A DNA stretch of 64,000 nucleotides from JADCRZ01 sp037718865 (GCA_037718865.1 JBBJMP010000027.1:13167-77166), one strand, 5' to 3'. Shown: positions 44,503 through 54,497, counted from the first letter of the stretch. Notes: generated from the letters alone by a model not told the origin. A program made the numbers and translations.

Positions 44503-45615
44503 GACTACGAAAAAGAGTTTGAGAAAATATGGCGGGACCTGGGCAGGTCAGTCTTGGAAGCAAATATAAGTGACGTACCGGCCGACAGGCGTAAAAAAAA
44601 ACACTCACCAAATTTGGGAAAGTCAGTATAAATAAAACCCATAGTTTTAGTAATGGTGCGAATGGTTTTCAAATAAGTCCTCATTTGCAGGAACTATTGG
44701 TGTATGCTGGCCAGATGGATTGTTATCAAAGATGCAATGAGGTGCTGGAAAAATTTATAGATATACAAGTGAGTACCTCCCAGGTTTATCTGGTAACAGA
44801 TTGCTACGGCAAGTTAGCTGAAAAGGAAGTAAATGTTTGCCGGTCGTTAGAACCGGTAAAGAAAGGCGAAGTGTTGTATGTGGAAGCAGACGGCTCTATG
44901 CTGTTAACCCGGGATGAAGGTTGGAAGGAAGTAAAAGTGGGCAGGATGTTTACGAGCGACTCTTGCATTGACCCTAACGGGAACTCAAGCTGGATAAGGC
45001 ATTCACAATACGTAGCCCACCTGGGAAACCATAAGGATTTTACCAGCCATATGGATACGTTAATAGAGTCGTATGGCAGATTGGGGAAGCGATTGGTATT
45101 TATTGCTGATGGGGGAACATGGATAAAAAACTGGATAGAAGATGCCTATCCGCTAGCCGTATCCATACTGGACTATTATCATGTTTGTGAACACCTGCAT
45201 CAATTTGCCAATACTATTTTTACTGATGAAGCGAAGCTGAAAAAATGGACAGAAAAACAAAAAGAACTGTTATTACAAAGTAAAGTGACAGCGGTTATCA
45301 AAAACATAAAACGAAAAGATAGTGAAAGCCGGGACGCACTATCACTGATTAATTATTATACCAGCAATGCTTATAGAATGGATTACCAATGCTATAAAAA
45401 TACAGGTGCCGGTATAATAGGGTCGGGTGCAATAGAATCAGCACACAGAACAGTAGTGCAAAAGCGGATGAAACAATCGGGGCAAAGATGGACTAACAAC
45501 GGCGCTCAAAATATGCTAAATCTAAGAGTGTTATCAATGAATAAACAGTGGGGGAAAGTAGTAGAATTGATTAAAGAGGCCGCTTAAACGGATAGCGACA
45601 ATTTTAAATGCACCC
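44503..45615 (+). mobile_element. ISKra4-family element, 5'-truncated copy 1
   Basis: Identical in layout to the last 1113 bp of copy 2. The left end and the start of the first frame are missing. The right inverted repeat ends at 45615. Confidence 0.9.
44685..45587 (+). CDS. ISKra4-family transposase, copy 1
   Basis: A 300-codon frame identical to that of copy 2. It lacks the complete N-terminal leader frame, so it is probably not expressed as a full transposase. Catalytic motifs as in copy 2. Confidence 0.85.
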   Translation: MQELLVYAGQMDCYQRCNEVLEKFIDIQVSTSQVYLVTDCYGKLAEKEVNVCRSLEPVKKGEVLYVEADGSMLLTRDEGWKEVKVGRMFTSDSCIDPNGNSSWIRHSQYVAHLGNHKDFTSHMDTLIESYGRLGKRLVFIADGGTWIKNWIEDAYPLAVSILDYYHVCEHLHQFANTIFTDEAKLKKWTEKQKELLLQSKVTAVIKNIKRKDSESRDALSLINYYTSNAYRMDYQCYKNTGAGIIGSGAIESAHRTVVQKRMKQSGQRWTNNGAQNMLNLRVLSMNKQWGKVVELIKEAA

Positions 45616-45662
45616 AAAAGGAAGGGTGCATTTAAAATTGTCGCATAAAAAAATGGCTAAAT

Positions 45663-45896
45663 TTGGCAAACCAAATCTACCAACCCATGACGGAAGCCAA
45701 TTTCATTGCCTTAGCGCAAAAGCGGTATGCAGAATTACAAGCCTTAAATAAAATTGATAATTTTTACGACTACGAAAAAGAGTTTGAGAAAATATGGCGG
45801 GACCTGGGCAGGTCAGTCTTGGAAGCAAATATAAGTGACGTACCGGCCGACAGGCGTAAAAAAAAACACTCACCAAATTTGGGAAAGTCAGTATAA
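45663..45896 (+). CDS. ISKra4 leader frame (N-terminal part of transposase)
   Basis: A 77-codon frame (IYQPMTEANFIALAQKRYAE through DRRKKKHSPNLGKSV). A run of nine A at the KKK codons would allow a -1 shift into the next frame, which reads TLTKFGKVSINKTHS and then the main transposase. It is partly missing in copy 1. Confidence 0.75.
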   Translation: MANQIYQPMTEANFIALAQKRYAELQALNKIDNFYDYEKEFEKIWRDLGRSVLEANISDVPADRRKKKHSPNLGKSV

Positions 45897-45949
45897 ATAA
45901 AACCCATAGTTTTAGTAATGGTGCGAATGGTTTTCAAATAAGTCCTCAT

Positions 45950-46852
45950 TTGCAGGAACTATTGGTGTATGCTGGCCAGATGGATTGTTATCAAAGATGC
46001 AATGAGGTGCTGGAAAAATTTATAGATATACAAGTGAGTACCTCCCAGGTTTATCTGGTAACAGATTGCTACGGCAAGTTAGCTGAAAAGGAAGTAAATG
46101 TTTGCCGGTCGTTAGAACCGGTAAAGAAAGGCGAAGTGTTGTATGTGGAAGCAGACGGCTCTATGCTGTTAACCCGGGATGAAGGTTGGAAGGAAGTAAA
46201 AGTGGGCAGGATGTTTACGAGCGACTCTTGCATTGACCCTAACGGGAACTCAAGCTGGATAAGGCATTCACAATACGTAGCCCACCTGGGAAACCATAAG
46301 GATTTTACCAGCCATATGGATACGTTAATAGAGTCGTATGGCAGATTGGGGAAGCGATTGGTATTTATTGCTGATGGGGGAACATGGATAAAAAACTGGA
46401 TAGAAGATGCCTATCCGCTAGCCGTATCCATACTGGACTATTATCATGTTTGTGAACACCTGCATCAATTTGCCAATACTATTTTTACTGATGAAGCGAA
46501 GCTGAAAAAATGGACAGAAAAACAAAAAGAACTGTTATTACAAAGTAAAGTGACAGCGGTTATCAAAAACATAAAACGAAAAGATAGTGAAAGCCGGGAC
46601 GCACTATCACTGATTAATTATTATACCAGCAATGCTTATAGAATGGATTACCAATGCTATAAAAATACAGGTGCCGGTATAATAGGGTCGGGTGCAATAG
46701 AATCAGCACACAGAACAGTAGTGCAAAAGCGGATGAAACAATCGGGGCAAAGATGGACTAACAACGGCGCTCAAAATATGCTAAATCTAAGAGTGTTATC
46801 AATGAATAAACAGTGGGGGAAAGTAGTAGAATTGATTAAAGAGGCCGCTTAA
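45950..46852 (+). CDS. ISKra4-family transposase, copy 2
   Basis: A 300-codon DDE transposase: YVEADGSMLLTRDEGWKEVKVG (first Asp), IADGGTWIKNW (second), DYYHVCEHLHQF and GAGIIGSGAIESAHR (Glu). The nominal first codon is TTG, as the natural product is probably fused to the leader frame. Confidence 0.9.
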   Translation: MQELLVYAGQMDCYQRCNEVLEKFIDIQVSTSQVYLVTDCYGKLAEKEVNVCRSLEPVKKGEVLYVEADGSMLLTRDEGWKEVKVGRMFTSDSCIDPNGNSSWIRHSQYVAHLGNHKDFTSHMDTLIESYGRLGKRLVFIADGGTWIKNWIEDAYPLAVSILDYYHVCEHLHQFANTIFTDEAKLKKWTEKQKELLLQSKVTAVIKNIKRKDSESRDALSLINYYTSNAYRMDYQCYKNTGAGIIGSGAIESAHRTVVQKRMKQSGQRWTNNGAQNMLNLRVLSMNKQWGKVVELIKEAA

Positions 46853-47052
46853 ACGGATAGCGACAATTTTAAATGCACCCAAAAGGAATTGTTTTTATCT
46901 GAAAAAATTATTAATTTTACATTAAGACAATTTCCAATCCACAGTTCCTACTTATAACCTTCTTTTTTGGTCTGCACCTGATTCAGACATTAAACATATC
47001 GTTTTCAAATCCGAATACCGGATGTTTGTTGTTCCTCATTAAAAGAAAATCC

Positions 47053-49029
47053 ATGAAAAGTTTTCTATTATTATTTTTATATTTTCTTTATTTTACCTCC
47101 CTCCTTGCACAGCCAACATTGGAATGGGCAAAAAGTATGGGTGGATCATCTTTTGAAGAAGGTCGATCTATAGCAATAGATGCTTTTGGAAATGTATACA
47201 CTACAGGAATTTTCTTCGGTGCGGCAGATTTTGACCCCGGCCCCGGGACAGCTTTTCTTACAGCTAATAATAATAGTGATGTTTTTATTTCCAAATTAGA
47301 CGCTTCCGGGAATTTTGTATGGGCAAAACAAATTGGAGGTAATTCCGCGGTAGGTTATTCAATAGCGGTGGATGTTACCGGTAATGTGTACACTACAGGA
47401 GATTTTAACGGTATAGTAGATTTCGATCCCGGCCCCGGGACCTATGAACTTAACGGTATTTATGACATTTTTATTTCTAAATTAGACGCTTCCGGCAATT
47501 TTGTATGGGCAATAAATATGGGTGGAACTTCTGGTGATATTGGTAATTCTATAGCGGTTGATTCTACCGGTAGTGTGTATACCACGGGATATTTTCTTGG
47601 GACAGCCGATTTTGACCCCGGCCCCGGGACAGCTTTTCTTACAGCTAGTAATAATAATAGTGATGTTTTCGTTTCTAAATTAGACGCTTCCGGCAATTTT
47701 GTATGGGCAATAAATATGGGTGGAACTTCTGGTGATATTGGTAATTCTATAGCGGTTGATTCTACCGGTAGTGTGTATACCACGGGATATTTTCTTGGGA
47801 CAGCCGATTTTGACCCCGGCCCCGGGACAGCTTTTCTTACAGCTAGTAATAATAATAGTGATGTTTTCGTTTCTAAATTAGACGCTTCCGGCAATTTTGT
47901 GTGGGCAAAAAATATTGGTGGATCTGCTCCTGATTATGCTTTTTCAATCGCAATAGATGCTTCCAGTAATGTATATACCACCGGTGTCTTTCAAGGTACA
48001 GCCGATTTCGACCCGGGCGCCGGAACCTTTAATCTTACTTCGGCTGGTGGGCCAGATATTTTCATTTCTAAATTAGATGTTTCAGGCGATTTTTTATGGG
48101 CAAAAAATATGGGTGGAACTTCGGCTGACTTCAGTTATTCCATAAAGATAGATGCCTCTGGAAATGTGTACACTACGGGATATTTTCTTGGGACAGCCGA
48201 TTTTGACCCCGGCCCCGGGACAGTTAATCTAACGGGTAGTTTCGATATTTTCGTTTCCAAATTAGACGCTTCCGGGAATTTTGTATGGGCAATAAATATG
48301 GGTGGAACTTCTGGTGATATTGGTAATTCTATAGCGGTGGATACTTCTGGTTATGTATACGCCACGGGATATTTTGGAAATACAGCAGATTTTGACCCGG
48401 GACCCGGAATTTTCAATCTTACCTCTGATGGTATTGACATCTTTGTAGTTAAATTGATGCAATCTCCTCTATTGCCTTTAACCATGCCTGGTCTTACGGC
48501 AAAGATGATAAACACCCGGGAGGTTCAATTGATTTGGCAAACTTCATCAGAACAAAATACCATACAGTTTGTTGTGGAACGCAGCGCAGATGGTACCAAC
48601 TTTACACCAATCGGTACAGTTGCTGCCGCTGGAAATAGTTCCTCTTTAAAATCGTATTCCTACTCCGATAATTTGACTTCCGTAAACGGTCAAGTATCAA
48701 CTGTTTTCTACAGATTAAAAAATATCGATGCAGATAGTAAATTTACATACAGCAAATCAGTAGCTATAAGATTACATTCTATAAAAAATAGCTTGCACAT
48801 CTTCCCGAATCCGGTTAAGAATATGCTGTTTGTGAATGCAAGAGGGATCAATGAGACAGCAAATTTACTGATCACCGATGTTACAGGCAAAATAGTGAAG
48901 CGAGAGAAATTACAACAGAATGGAAGTACGTCCTTTTCCGTAGATGTTGAATCACTCCCCAAAGGCAAATATTATTTGATACTGCAGGGAAAAGAAAAAA
49001 CTCAAGTGCAAAAGTTTGTGAGGCAATAA
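47053..49029 (+). CDS. Secreted SBBP-repeat propeller protein with T9SS tail
   Basis: A 658-residue exported protein from the ATG at 47053 (signal MKSFLLLFLYFLYFTSLLAQ). Residues about 20-470 are seven SBBP-like blades of about 66 residues, each with VYTTGYF, ADFDPGPGT and FVSKLDASGNFVWA. A fibronectin-like part follows. The last 80 residues (HIFPNPVKNMLFV ... VESLPKGKYYLIL) are a Por-type sorting domain for type IX secretion. Two neighbouring blades are exact DNA copies. It probably sits on the cell surface, with unknown ligand. Confidence 0.85.
   Translation: MKSFLLLFLYFLYFTSLLAQPTLEWAKSMGGSSFEEGRSIAIDAFGNVYTTGIFFGAADFDPGPGTAFLTANNNSDVFISKLDASGNFVWAKQIGGNSAVGYSIAVDVTGNVYTTGDFNGIVDFDPGPGTYELNGIYDIFISKLDASGNFVWAINMGGTSGDIGNSIAVDSTGSVYTTGYFLGTADFDPGPGTAFLTASNNNSDVFVSKLDASGNFVWAINMGGTSGDIGNSIAVDSTGSVYTTGYFLGTADFDPGPGTAFLTASNNNSDVFVSKLDASGNFVWAKNIGGSAPDYAFSIAIDASSNVYTTGVFQGTADFDPGAGTFNLTSAGGPDIFISKLDVSGDFLWAKNMGGTSADFSYSIKIDASGNVYTTGYFLGTADFDPGPGTVNLTGSFDIFVSKLDASGNFVWAINMGGTSGDIGNSIAVDTSGYVYATGYFGNTADFDPGPGIFNLTSDGIDIFVVKLMQSPLLPLTMPGLTAKMINTREVQLIWQTSSEQNTIQFVVERSADGTNFTPIGTVAAAGNSSSLKSYSYSDNLTSVNGQVSTVFYRLKNIDADSKFTYSKSVAIRLHSIKNSLHIFPNPVKNMLFVNARGINETANLLITDVTGKIVKREKLQQNGSTSFSVDVESLPKGKYYLILQGKEKTQVQKFVRQ
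47481..47876 (+). repeat. Exact 198-bp tandem duplication in the propeller gene
   Basis: The units 47481-47678 and 47679-47876 are identical on reading through, while the other blades differ at many sites. One unit is 66 codons, so the frame is kept. A recent duplication or gene conversion. Confidence 0.85.
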
Positions 49030-49450
49030 CTTTTGACCATGCGCGGTTGTTGCATAAAGAGGAATGCGATATCAAAAGATGAACAATTTTTATGCATTAT
49101 TTTTTAATTCGAAAACGAATGAGTTTACCCTTATAAAGCCGCTATAGCTTGTACGGTGATCAAACGCCTTCTTTAAAGTAAATCACTCCGGAATCAGGAA
49201 CCACTGCTCATTTTTTTTATTAAGTACCGTACAATACTAATATCACAACAATATACCGCGCACATCAACGCATTGCTCCTTTGCTGTCTTCTTCTGCGTT
49301 AATGAGATTCTTTTACTCGATTTTTGCACAGATGATAATCAAACTTTTTTATGGCACTGAGTAATGCACTATTTATTTGGGCGGGTTGTTTTTCAAGCAG
49401 ACGCAAACGCAAATATGAGTAAGAAGAATTGCTTGTTCCCATGTGACCTA
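49030..49450. other. Intergenic region without a recognised gene
   Basis: About 420 bp between the propeller gene and an IS630 end. A small ATTCG/CGAAT hairpin near 49110 is the only structure noted. No gene remnant recognised. Confidence 0.35.
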
Positions 49451-50564
49451 GTGTGACGAATTGTAAGTTAATTTAGTATCACCTAGCAAGTGGCTGACCG
49501 GTGTAGGTCCATTTAAACGGCTTAGCTCTTTGCTCATTGTAAGTTTTAACATACTTCATCAATTGATCGATTAGTTGTTTTCTCGATTTCCATACTCCCC
49601 CTTTTAGAACATCCTTGGTTAGCATGTTGAACCATATTTCAATTTGGTTTAGCCAGGATGAATAAGTTGGCGTAAAGTGCAAGGTTATCCTCTTTTTTGT
49701 ACTGATCCATTGCTCAACGATTTTATGTTTATAAACGGTTAGATTATCGACGATCAAGTGCAAATGTTTACGTGGATACTTCCTATAGAGTTCCTTTAGA
49801 AATATTAGAAAGTTTTCAGCATTGTTTTTATCCACAGTTTTTGCCGCAATCTCTCCCTGATGAACTGATAAAGCAGCCAGTAAAGCTACTGTGCCGTTGC
49901 GTTTATAAGTAGCTGTCAAACGTTTCGGAGCCTTTTCTTTCAATGGTAATATCGGTTGTGTTCTATCTAAAGCCTGTATTTGGGTCTTCTCATCCACACA
50001 TAGTACAAGAGCGTTTTGCGGGGGATCCATATATAGCCCTACGATGTTAACCATCTTGCTTTCAAACTCAACATCAGTGCTTTTACCACACCAATACTCG
50101 ATCTTGTGGGGCTTCAGATCAGCTTGCTTTAATATCTGTTGAACCTTACCCTGGCTCATACCTACCTGTTGGGCTATGCGCCGCTGACTCCAATTTGTAT
50201 AGCCCTTACCTGGCTTCCTGGTGGCAAGTTCAATTACACTGGCCTTTTTAGCTGCACTAAACACAGGTGGCTTTCCACTTCGTGGCGCGTCTTTCAACCC
50301 CTCCAATCTATTGTTAGAAAACCGCTGGCGCCATTTGTTTATGATTACTTCACTCACACCAAGTTCTTGCCGGGTTTCAACAAAACTTTTCCCAGAATGC
50401 CAACATAATATTATCTGCACTCTCTCCACCATCCTTTTTTCCGCCTTGCCGCTACGTGCTATAAATTGTAGCTCTATTAATTCCTCCGGGTTCAGCATAA
50501 GGGCCTTCTTTTAGCCATATCTTTTTCCAACAAATATACTAAATTTACTTAGTATTCATTACAC
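49451..50564 (-). mobile_element. IS630-family element B
   Basis: A 1114-bp element flanked by TA (49449-49450 and 50565-50566), with imperfect inverted ends starting GTGTGACGAATTG and GTGTAATGAATAC. A single long transposase frame. Confidence 0.85.
49479..50498 (-). CDS. IS630-family transposase, single frame
   Basis: A 339-residue DDE transposase with an N-terminal HTH (SFVETRQELGVSEVIINKWRQRF), a second HTH (SQRRIAQQVGMSQGKVQQIL), and the catalytic LVLCVDEKTQIQA, HLIVDNLTVYKH and SSWLNQIEIWF. Unlike elements A and C it needs no frameshift. Confidence 0.93.
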   Translation of the reverse strand: MLNPEELIELQFIARSGKAEKRMVERVQIILCWHSGKSFVETRQELGVSEVIINKWRQRFSNNRLEGLKDAPRSGKPPVFSAAKKASVIELATRKPGKGYTNWSQRRIAQQVGMSQGKVQQILKQADLKPHKIEYWCGKSTDVEFESKMVNIVGLYMDPPQNALVLCVDEKTQIQALDRTQPILPLKEKAPKRLTATYKRNGTVALLAALSVHQGEIAAKTVDKNNAENFLIFLKELYRKYPRKHLHLIVDNLTVYKHKIVEQWISTKKRITLHFTPTYSSWLNQIEIWFNMLTKDVLKGGVWKSRKQLIDQLMKYVKTYNEQRAKPFKWTYTGQPLAR

Positions 50565-50740
50565 TAGAGATATAAGTAGAAGATAAAAATTAAATTTTAG
50601 ATGACGAAGCCCATCTTATCCTGTGCATTCCCAAAGCAAATATCTTCTATTCTATTAAAATCCACTGTTGCCTTAATTTGTTACAAATTATTACGGTTTA
50701 AGTACAATGATTAAAACAAAGTGAACTTACTCTTGGTAAT

Positions 50741-51220
50741 TTGCTGAAAGTTTGTTTTTTTGCTAAAAATATTAGTAATGAGGAGGGTTTAAATAGGCTC
50801 AAAATTTACCACATAGCGAAAACGACTCCTGCTAAAGTTTTAATATTTCATTCCATCCCTGCCGGCTTTCCATCTCCAGCAGCCGATTACATTGAAGACA
50901 GAATAGACCTTAACGAATTACTCATTAAAACCCCGTCAGCAACCTTTTTTGTTAAGGTGGAAGGTGATTCCATGATAGATGCGTTTATCCCTCCAAAAGG
51001 GCTGCTAGTCGTTGACAGGTTCATAAATGCAGCCACTGGGGACATTGTTGTAGCGGTACTGAATGGCGAGTTTACAGTGAAACGATTATTAAAAACACAG
51101 GCAGGTATCTTTCTTTCGCCTGCCAATCCGAAGTACAAACCTATCAAAGTAACTGAAGAGATGGATTTTCAGGTTTGGGGAGTGGTAACTAAAATAATCA
51201 GCGATCCTAAAGATATGTAA
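50741..51220 (+). CDS. umuD: UmuD-like self-cleaving SOS protein
   Basis: A LexA/UmuD-type protease of up to 159 residues. The cleavage region is IPAGFPSPAADYIED, the catalytic Ser is in VEGDSMIDAFI, and the Lys is in GEFTVKRLL. The start is unclear: the frame opens with TTG at 50741 and has no ATG before the cleavage site. RecA-triggered self-cleavage turns UmuD into the active partner of the UmuC polymerase. It lies 2 bp before umuC. Confidence 0.9.
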   Translation: MLKVCFFAKNISNEEGLNRLKIYHIAKTTPAKVLIFHSIPAGFPSPAADYIEDRIDLNELLIKTPSATFFVKVEGDSMIDAFIPPKGLLVVDRFINAATGDIVVAVLNGEFTVKRLLKTQAGIFLSPANPKYKPIKVTEEMDFQVWGVVTKIISDPKDM

Positions 51221-51222
51221 AT

Positions 51223-52485
51223 ATGTTCGCCCTCGTTGATTGCAATAACTTTTATGTGTCCTGCGAGCGAGTCTTCAACCCAAAGCTGGAGGGTAAACCG
51301 GTTATAGTGTTAAGTAACAACGACGGATGCGCAATTGCAAGGAGTGAGGAAGCTAAGGCTTTGGGTATTGATATGGGCATGCCTACTTTTATGATAGAAG
51401 AAATTATCAGGGAACATAATGTTGCTGTGTTCTCTTCTAATTATACACTCTATGGCGATATGAGCGACCGGGTAATGAAGATACTGGCCGGCTTTACGCC
51501 AAACATTGAATTTTATTCGATAGATGAAGCATTCCTTGATTTCACTGAACTGAAATATGATGATCTACATCAACTGGGTGTAAAAATCAGGCGTGCAGTT
51601 ACACAACAAACCGGTATCCCTGTGACTGTTGGCATAGCTCCCACCAAGACCTTGGCTAAAATGGCTAACAGATATGCCAAAAATAAAAAGAAGGATCTTC
51701 GGGTACACTGTTTAAAAGATCAGCAGGACATCAATGAGGTATTACAATTTACTAAAGTGGGCGACATTTGGGGTATCGGTAGGCAATACGAGAAGTTTTT
51801 ACTGAAGAATGGCTATAAATCCGCTGCCGACCTCGTAAAAGCAAACGATGAATGGATAAGGAAGAACATGTCAGTTGTCGGGCAACGAATGGTTAACGAG
51901 TTATGCGGTATTCCTTGCATTAAATGGGAAGATGAGCCACCGGCAAAGAAAGCAATCTGTACATCTCGCTCGTTCGGCCATCTGGTTACCAATAAGGACC
52001 ATTTAAAGGAGGCTATTTCAAACTACGCGAACAATGTGGCGCTGAAACTGCGGAGTCAGCATAGTTGTGCAAAGCAAATGCACGTGTTTTTACAAACGAA
52101 CCCCTTTAGAACAGAAGACAAGCAGTATTTCAGGTCAGTAGATATTGAACTACCGGTTGCCACAAACAGCAGCAATGAAATTATCCAGTACGCTATGAAA
52201 GGGCTTGATATCATTTACAGCACCGGTTATAAATTTCTGAAGGCCGGCGTTATTGTCATGGAGATCATCCCGGAGGATCAAATCCAGAAGGGTTTGTTTG
52301 ATACTGTAGACAGAGAAAGAAATAAGATAGTAATGAATACTATGGATAAGGTCAATAAAGTGTTCGGAAGGGACGTGGTGCGTTTCGCCGTTCAGGGTTA
52401 TGAAAAGAAATGGAAACTCAAAGCGGCGTATATTTCCAGGCGATATACCACCAATATTTATGAGTTACTGACGATCAAAATTTGA
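51223..52485 (+). CDS. umuC: Y-family DNA polymerase UmuC
   Basis: A 420-residue translesion polymerase. MFALVDCNNFYVSCERVF, VIVLSNNDGCAIARS and FYSIDEAFLDF carry the metal-binding Asp and Glu residues. A helix-hairpin-helix part (VGDIWGIGRQYEKFL) and the little finger follow. It acts with UmuD in SOS mutagenesis. The stop overlaps the region just before the next gene. Confidence 0.96.
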   Translation: MFALVDCNNFYVSCERVFNPKLEGKPVIVLSNNDGCAIARSEEAKALGIDMGMPTFMIEEIIREHNVAVFSSNYTLYGDMSDRVMKILAGFTPNIEFYSIDEAFLDFTELKYDDLHQLGVKIRRAVTQQTGIPVTVGIAPTKTLAKMANRYAKNKKKDLRVHCLKDQQDINEVLQFTKVGDIWGIGRQYEKFLLKNGYKSAADLVKANDEWIRKNMSVVGQRMVNELCGIPCIKWEDEPPAKKAICTSRSFGHLVTNKDHLKEAISNYANNVALKLRSQHSCAKQMHVFLQTNPFRTEDKQYFRSVDIELPVATNSSNEIIQYAMKGLDIIYSTGYKFLKAGVIVMEIIPEDQIQKGLFDTVDRERNKIVMNTMDKVNKVFGRDVVRFAVQGYEKKWKLKAAYISRRYTTNIYELLTIKI

Positions 52486-52487
52486 GT

Positions 52488-52985
52488 ATGTTTAATCCAT
52501 TCTCACCTTTAAGCAAACCGCTTCTTGATGCTTTTGTAAAAGCAGGGAAGAAATATTTCGTTCGCCAAACTTATAACAGAGCCAGGGATCATTTCGACCA
52601 GGGCATCAAAGGGTGTTTCATTTTTACGCATTATGCTGAAATCGGGCATGCACAGCATCATTACGGAGCCATAAGCCAAGATCCCAATAAGTTCCTTTAT
52701 GAATGGGATAACCCGGAGCATCAAAGTAAACTCAATATAGCTGCCAGTAAGCCATCAGGATATAAAATATATGCAACGGTTTTTCAACGCGACTGGGAAA
52801 AGACAATAACTAATCAACTAAAAGAAAAGGTCAGAAAATATATTGACTATAAACTTGGATGGAAACCCGGCAGGGGCGAAACGGTAGCTTTTACTATTTA
52901 CGTCAGTTATGGGGAGCTGTACGCCAAATTAAAATTGCGCGCCCAAGAAGTACGCGTTAAATTAGAGGACATTGAAAACTTATAA
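52488..52985 (+). CDS. Unknown protein of the SOS cassette
   Basis: A 165-residue protein from the ATG at 52488, 2 bp after umuC. Soluble, with many Lys and aromatic residues (KCFIFTHYAEIGHAQHHYG-like stretch near residue 45). No family recognised. The position between umuC and an SRAP gene suggests a role in SOS-induced DNA damage handling. This is inference. Confidence 0.65.
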   Translation: MFNPFSPLSKPLLDAFVKAGKKYFVRQTYNRARDHFDQGIKGCFIFTHYAEIGHAQHHYGAISQDPNKFLYEWDNPEHQSKLNIAASKPSGYKIYATVFQRDWEKTITNQLKEKVRKYIDYKLGWKPGRGETVAFTIYVSYGELYAKLKLRAQEVRVKLEDIENL

Positions 52986-52987
52986 TA

Positions 52988-53801
52988 ATGTGTTACGACA
53001 TATCCTTTAGTACCTCTATTGAACTCATTACCGACTATCTGCCTGATATTATAATAGATGGCCAGGTAGAATTTGATTTCGATAATGCCCATCACATACT
53101 GGCACAAGACTTCAAGAAGTACCCGATTATCATATTTGAAGACAACAATTACAAGCTAAAGGAATTTGAATGGGGTGTTATTGCCGATTACATGAACACG
53201 CCGGAGAAGATAAAAAAAGGCCGCTCGTTAATGTGTAATGCGCAAAGCGAAAAGGTCCTGGATAGAAAATCTTTTTGGTACAAGCTCAAGAAGAAACGAT
53301 GCTTAATCCCGGTAACCGGGACATATTGAGCACAGATGGATTACAGGTTGGAAAAACAAAATTCCTTACATCATCCGGATAAAAGAACGACCGCTGTTTT
53401 GCCTCCCAGGCCTTTACTACTACGCGCCAGACTCTCAAACAGGTGAGGCTGTAGGCACCTTTACGCTTATCACACGGGCTGCAAACAGTGTGATGAGGCA
53501 GATACATAACGGCGGCAACAATGCCTTCAGAATGCCCCTATTCCTCGAGAATAAGGATATGGAATTGAAATGGCTGTTGCCTGATTTAACTGACGGTGAG
53601 ATCAGCGAGATCCTGGATTATGAACTACCTTCAGAAGCTCTGGAACACTGGTCGGTATATACCATCAGGAGCCCAAAGCTACGACCAGATGGTAAAACTA
53701 AGGTAGACCGCTGGGAATGGGCAGGGCTTCCGGAGCTGGGAAATGATGAAGGCCCCCAAGTAAAAAAAACTTGTTATTTTAAAGTTATGCCTATTATTTA
53801 G
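52988..53801 (+). pseudogene. SRAP (HMCES/YedK-like) protein, frameshifted
   Basis: Two frames form one SRAP protein. The first begins MCYDISF with the catalytic Cys2 and reaches RCLIPVTGTY. An extra T near 53327 breaks the frame. Without it the protein continues EHRWITGWKNKIPYIIR, and MRQIHNGGNNAFRMPLFL carries the conserved His. SRAP forms a covalent link to abasic sites in single-stranded DNA. One base change separates it from an intact gene. Confidence 0.88.
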
Positions 53802-53816
53802 CAACCATAAAAAGCA

Positions 53817-54497
53817 ATGGAAGTGAAAGTTTATAAGTATTGCCAGTCTATGTACAATCCCTTGAAGGGATGTCAAACATTGCGTCTTGGCACAACCTCA
53901 AGTTTCAGAAAGAATTATAAGGGCGAAGGGGATTTTATAAATGACCCAAAAGAAGGGCTTGCTGATTGGAGAGACATACATAGAAATACTTTTGCAAGTA
54001 TACAAGCCTGTCCAGATGGATACATATTTTGCACGGTCACTAAAAAGCTAACTTTTGATAAAGTACATTCGGATTTTGATGGAACTTACGATGATTGTTA
54101 TGCGATTAATGATATTCATGGATTCACGCAGGAATTAAATACCCTTATTTTGTTCCAACTAAATTATGAGAATATAAATCCAAAAAGCTGGTATTACTCA
54201 ACCGCTTTTAGAAACCTTCAACTGCCAGAAAATAAGTTAGGTATTTCTTGCCAATCCTTTAGGCGTAAAATATTCTACCGTAAAGATGCCAAGCCTCGAA
54301 TGATGGATAACTTATCTGCAGATCAGATATTAGCTTTGGCTCATTTCCACAAGCCCAAAAGGTTTGAAAAACAATCAGAATACCGAATATTTTTTTGTGC
54401 ATTTCGCTGGAAGGCCGGACTATATCTTGACATAAGAAATGATAATCCTCTGTATATTGATACTTCTAGTTTAATGAAGTACCTTCAAAATTGCTAG
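53817..54497 (+). CDS. Unknown protein after the SOS cassette
   Basis: A 226-residue soluble protein with aromatic and Cys-rich stretches (VYKYCQSMYNPLKGCQTLRLG, DIHGFTQELNTLILFQLNYE). No signal peptide or membrane helix. It begins 15 bp after the SRAP frame, so it may belong to the SOS unit. No family recognised. Confidence 0.6.
   Translation: MEVKVYKYCQSMYNPLKGCQTLRLGTTSSFRKNYKGEGDFINDPKEGLADWRDIHRNTFASIQACPDGYIFCTVTKKLTFDKVHSDFDGTYDDCYAINDIHGFTQELNTLILFQLNYENINPKSWYYSTAFRNLQLPENKLGISCQSFRRKIFYRKDAKPRMMDNLSADQILALAHFHKPKRFEKQSEYRIFFCAFRWKAGLYLDIRNDNPLYIDTSSLMKYLQNC

Larger units (their letters stand above)
45624..46880 (+). mobile_element. ISKra4-family element, complete copy 2
   Basis: A 1257-bp element with 21-bp perfect terminal inverted repeats starting GGGTGCATTTAAAATTG. 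The 8-bp duplication AAAAGGAA is at 45616-45623 and 46881-46888. It inserted exactly beside the right end of copy 1. Confidence 0.95.

Noticed and set aside
47460..47894. 144-codon minus-strand frame within the propeller gene
   Set aside because: It exists only because the sense repeats lack antisense stops. It has no start signal and the sense gene is clear.
47100..48450. CRISPR-like repeat array
   Set aside because: The repeats are coding SBBP blades of 66 codons without short spacers. No cas genes are present.
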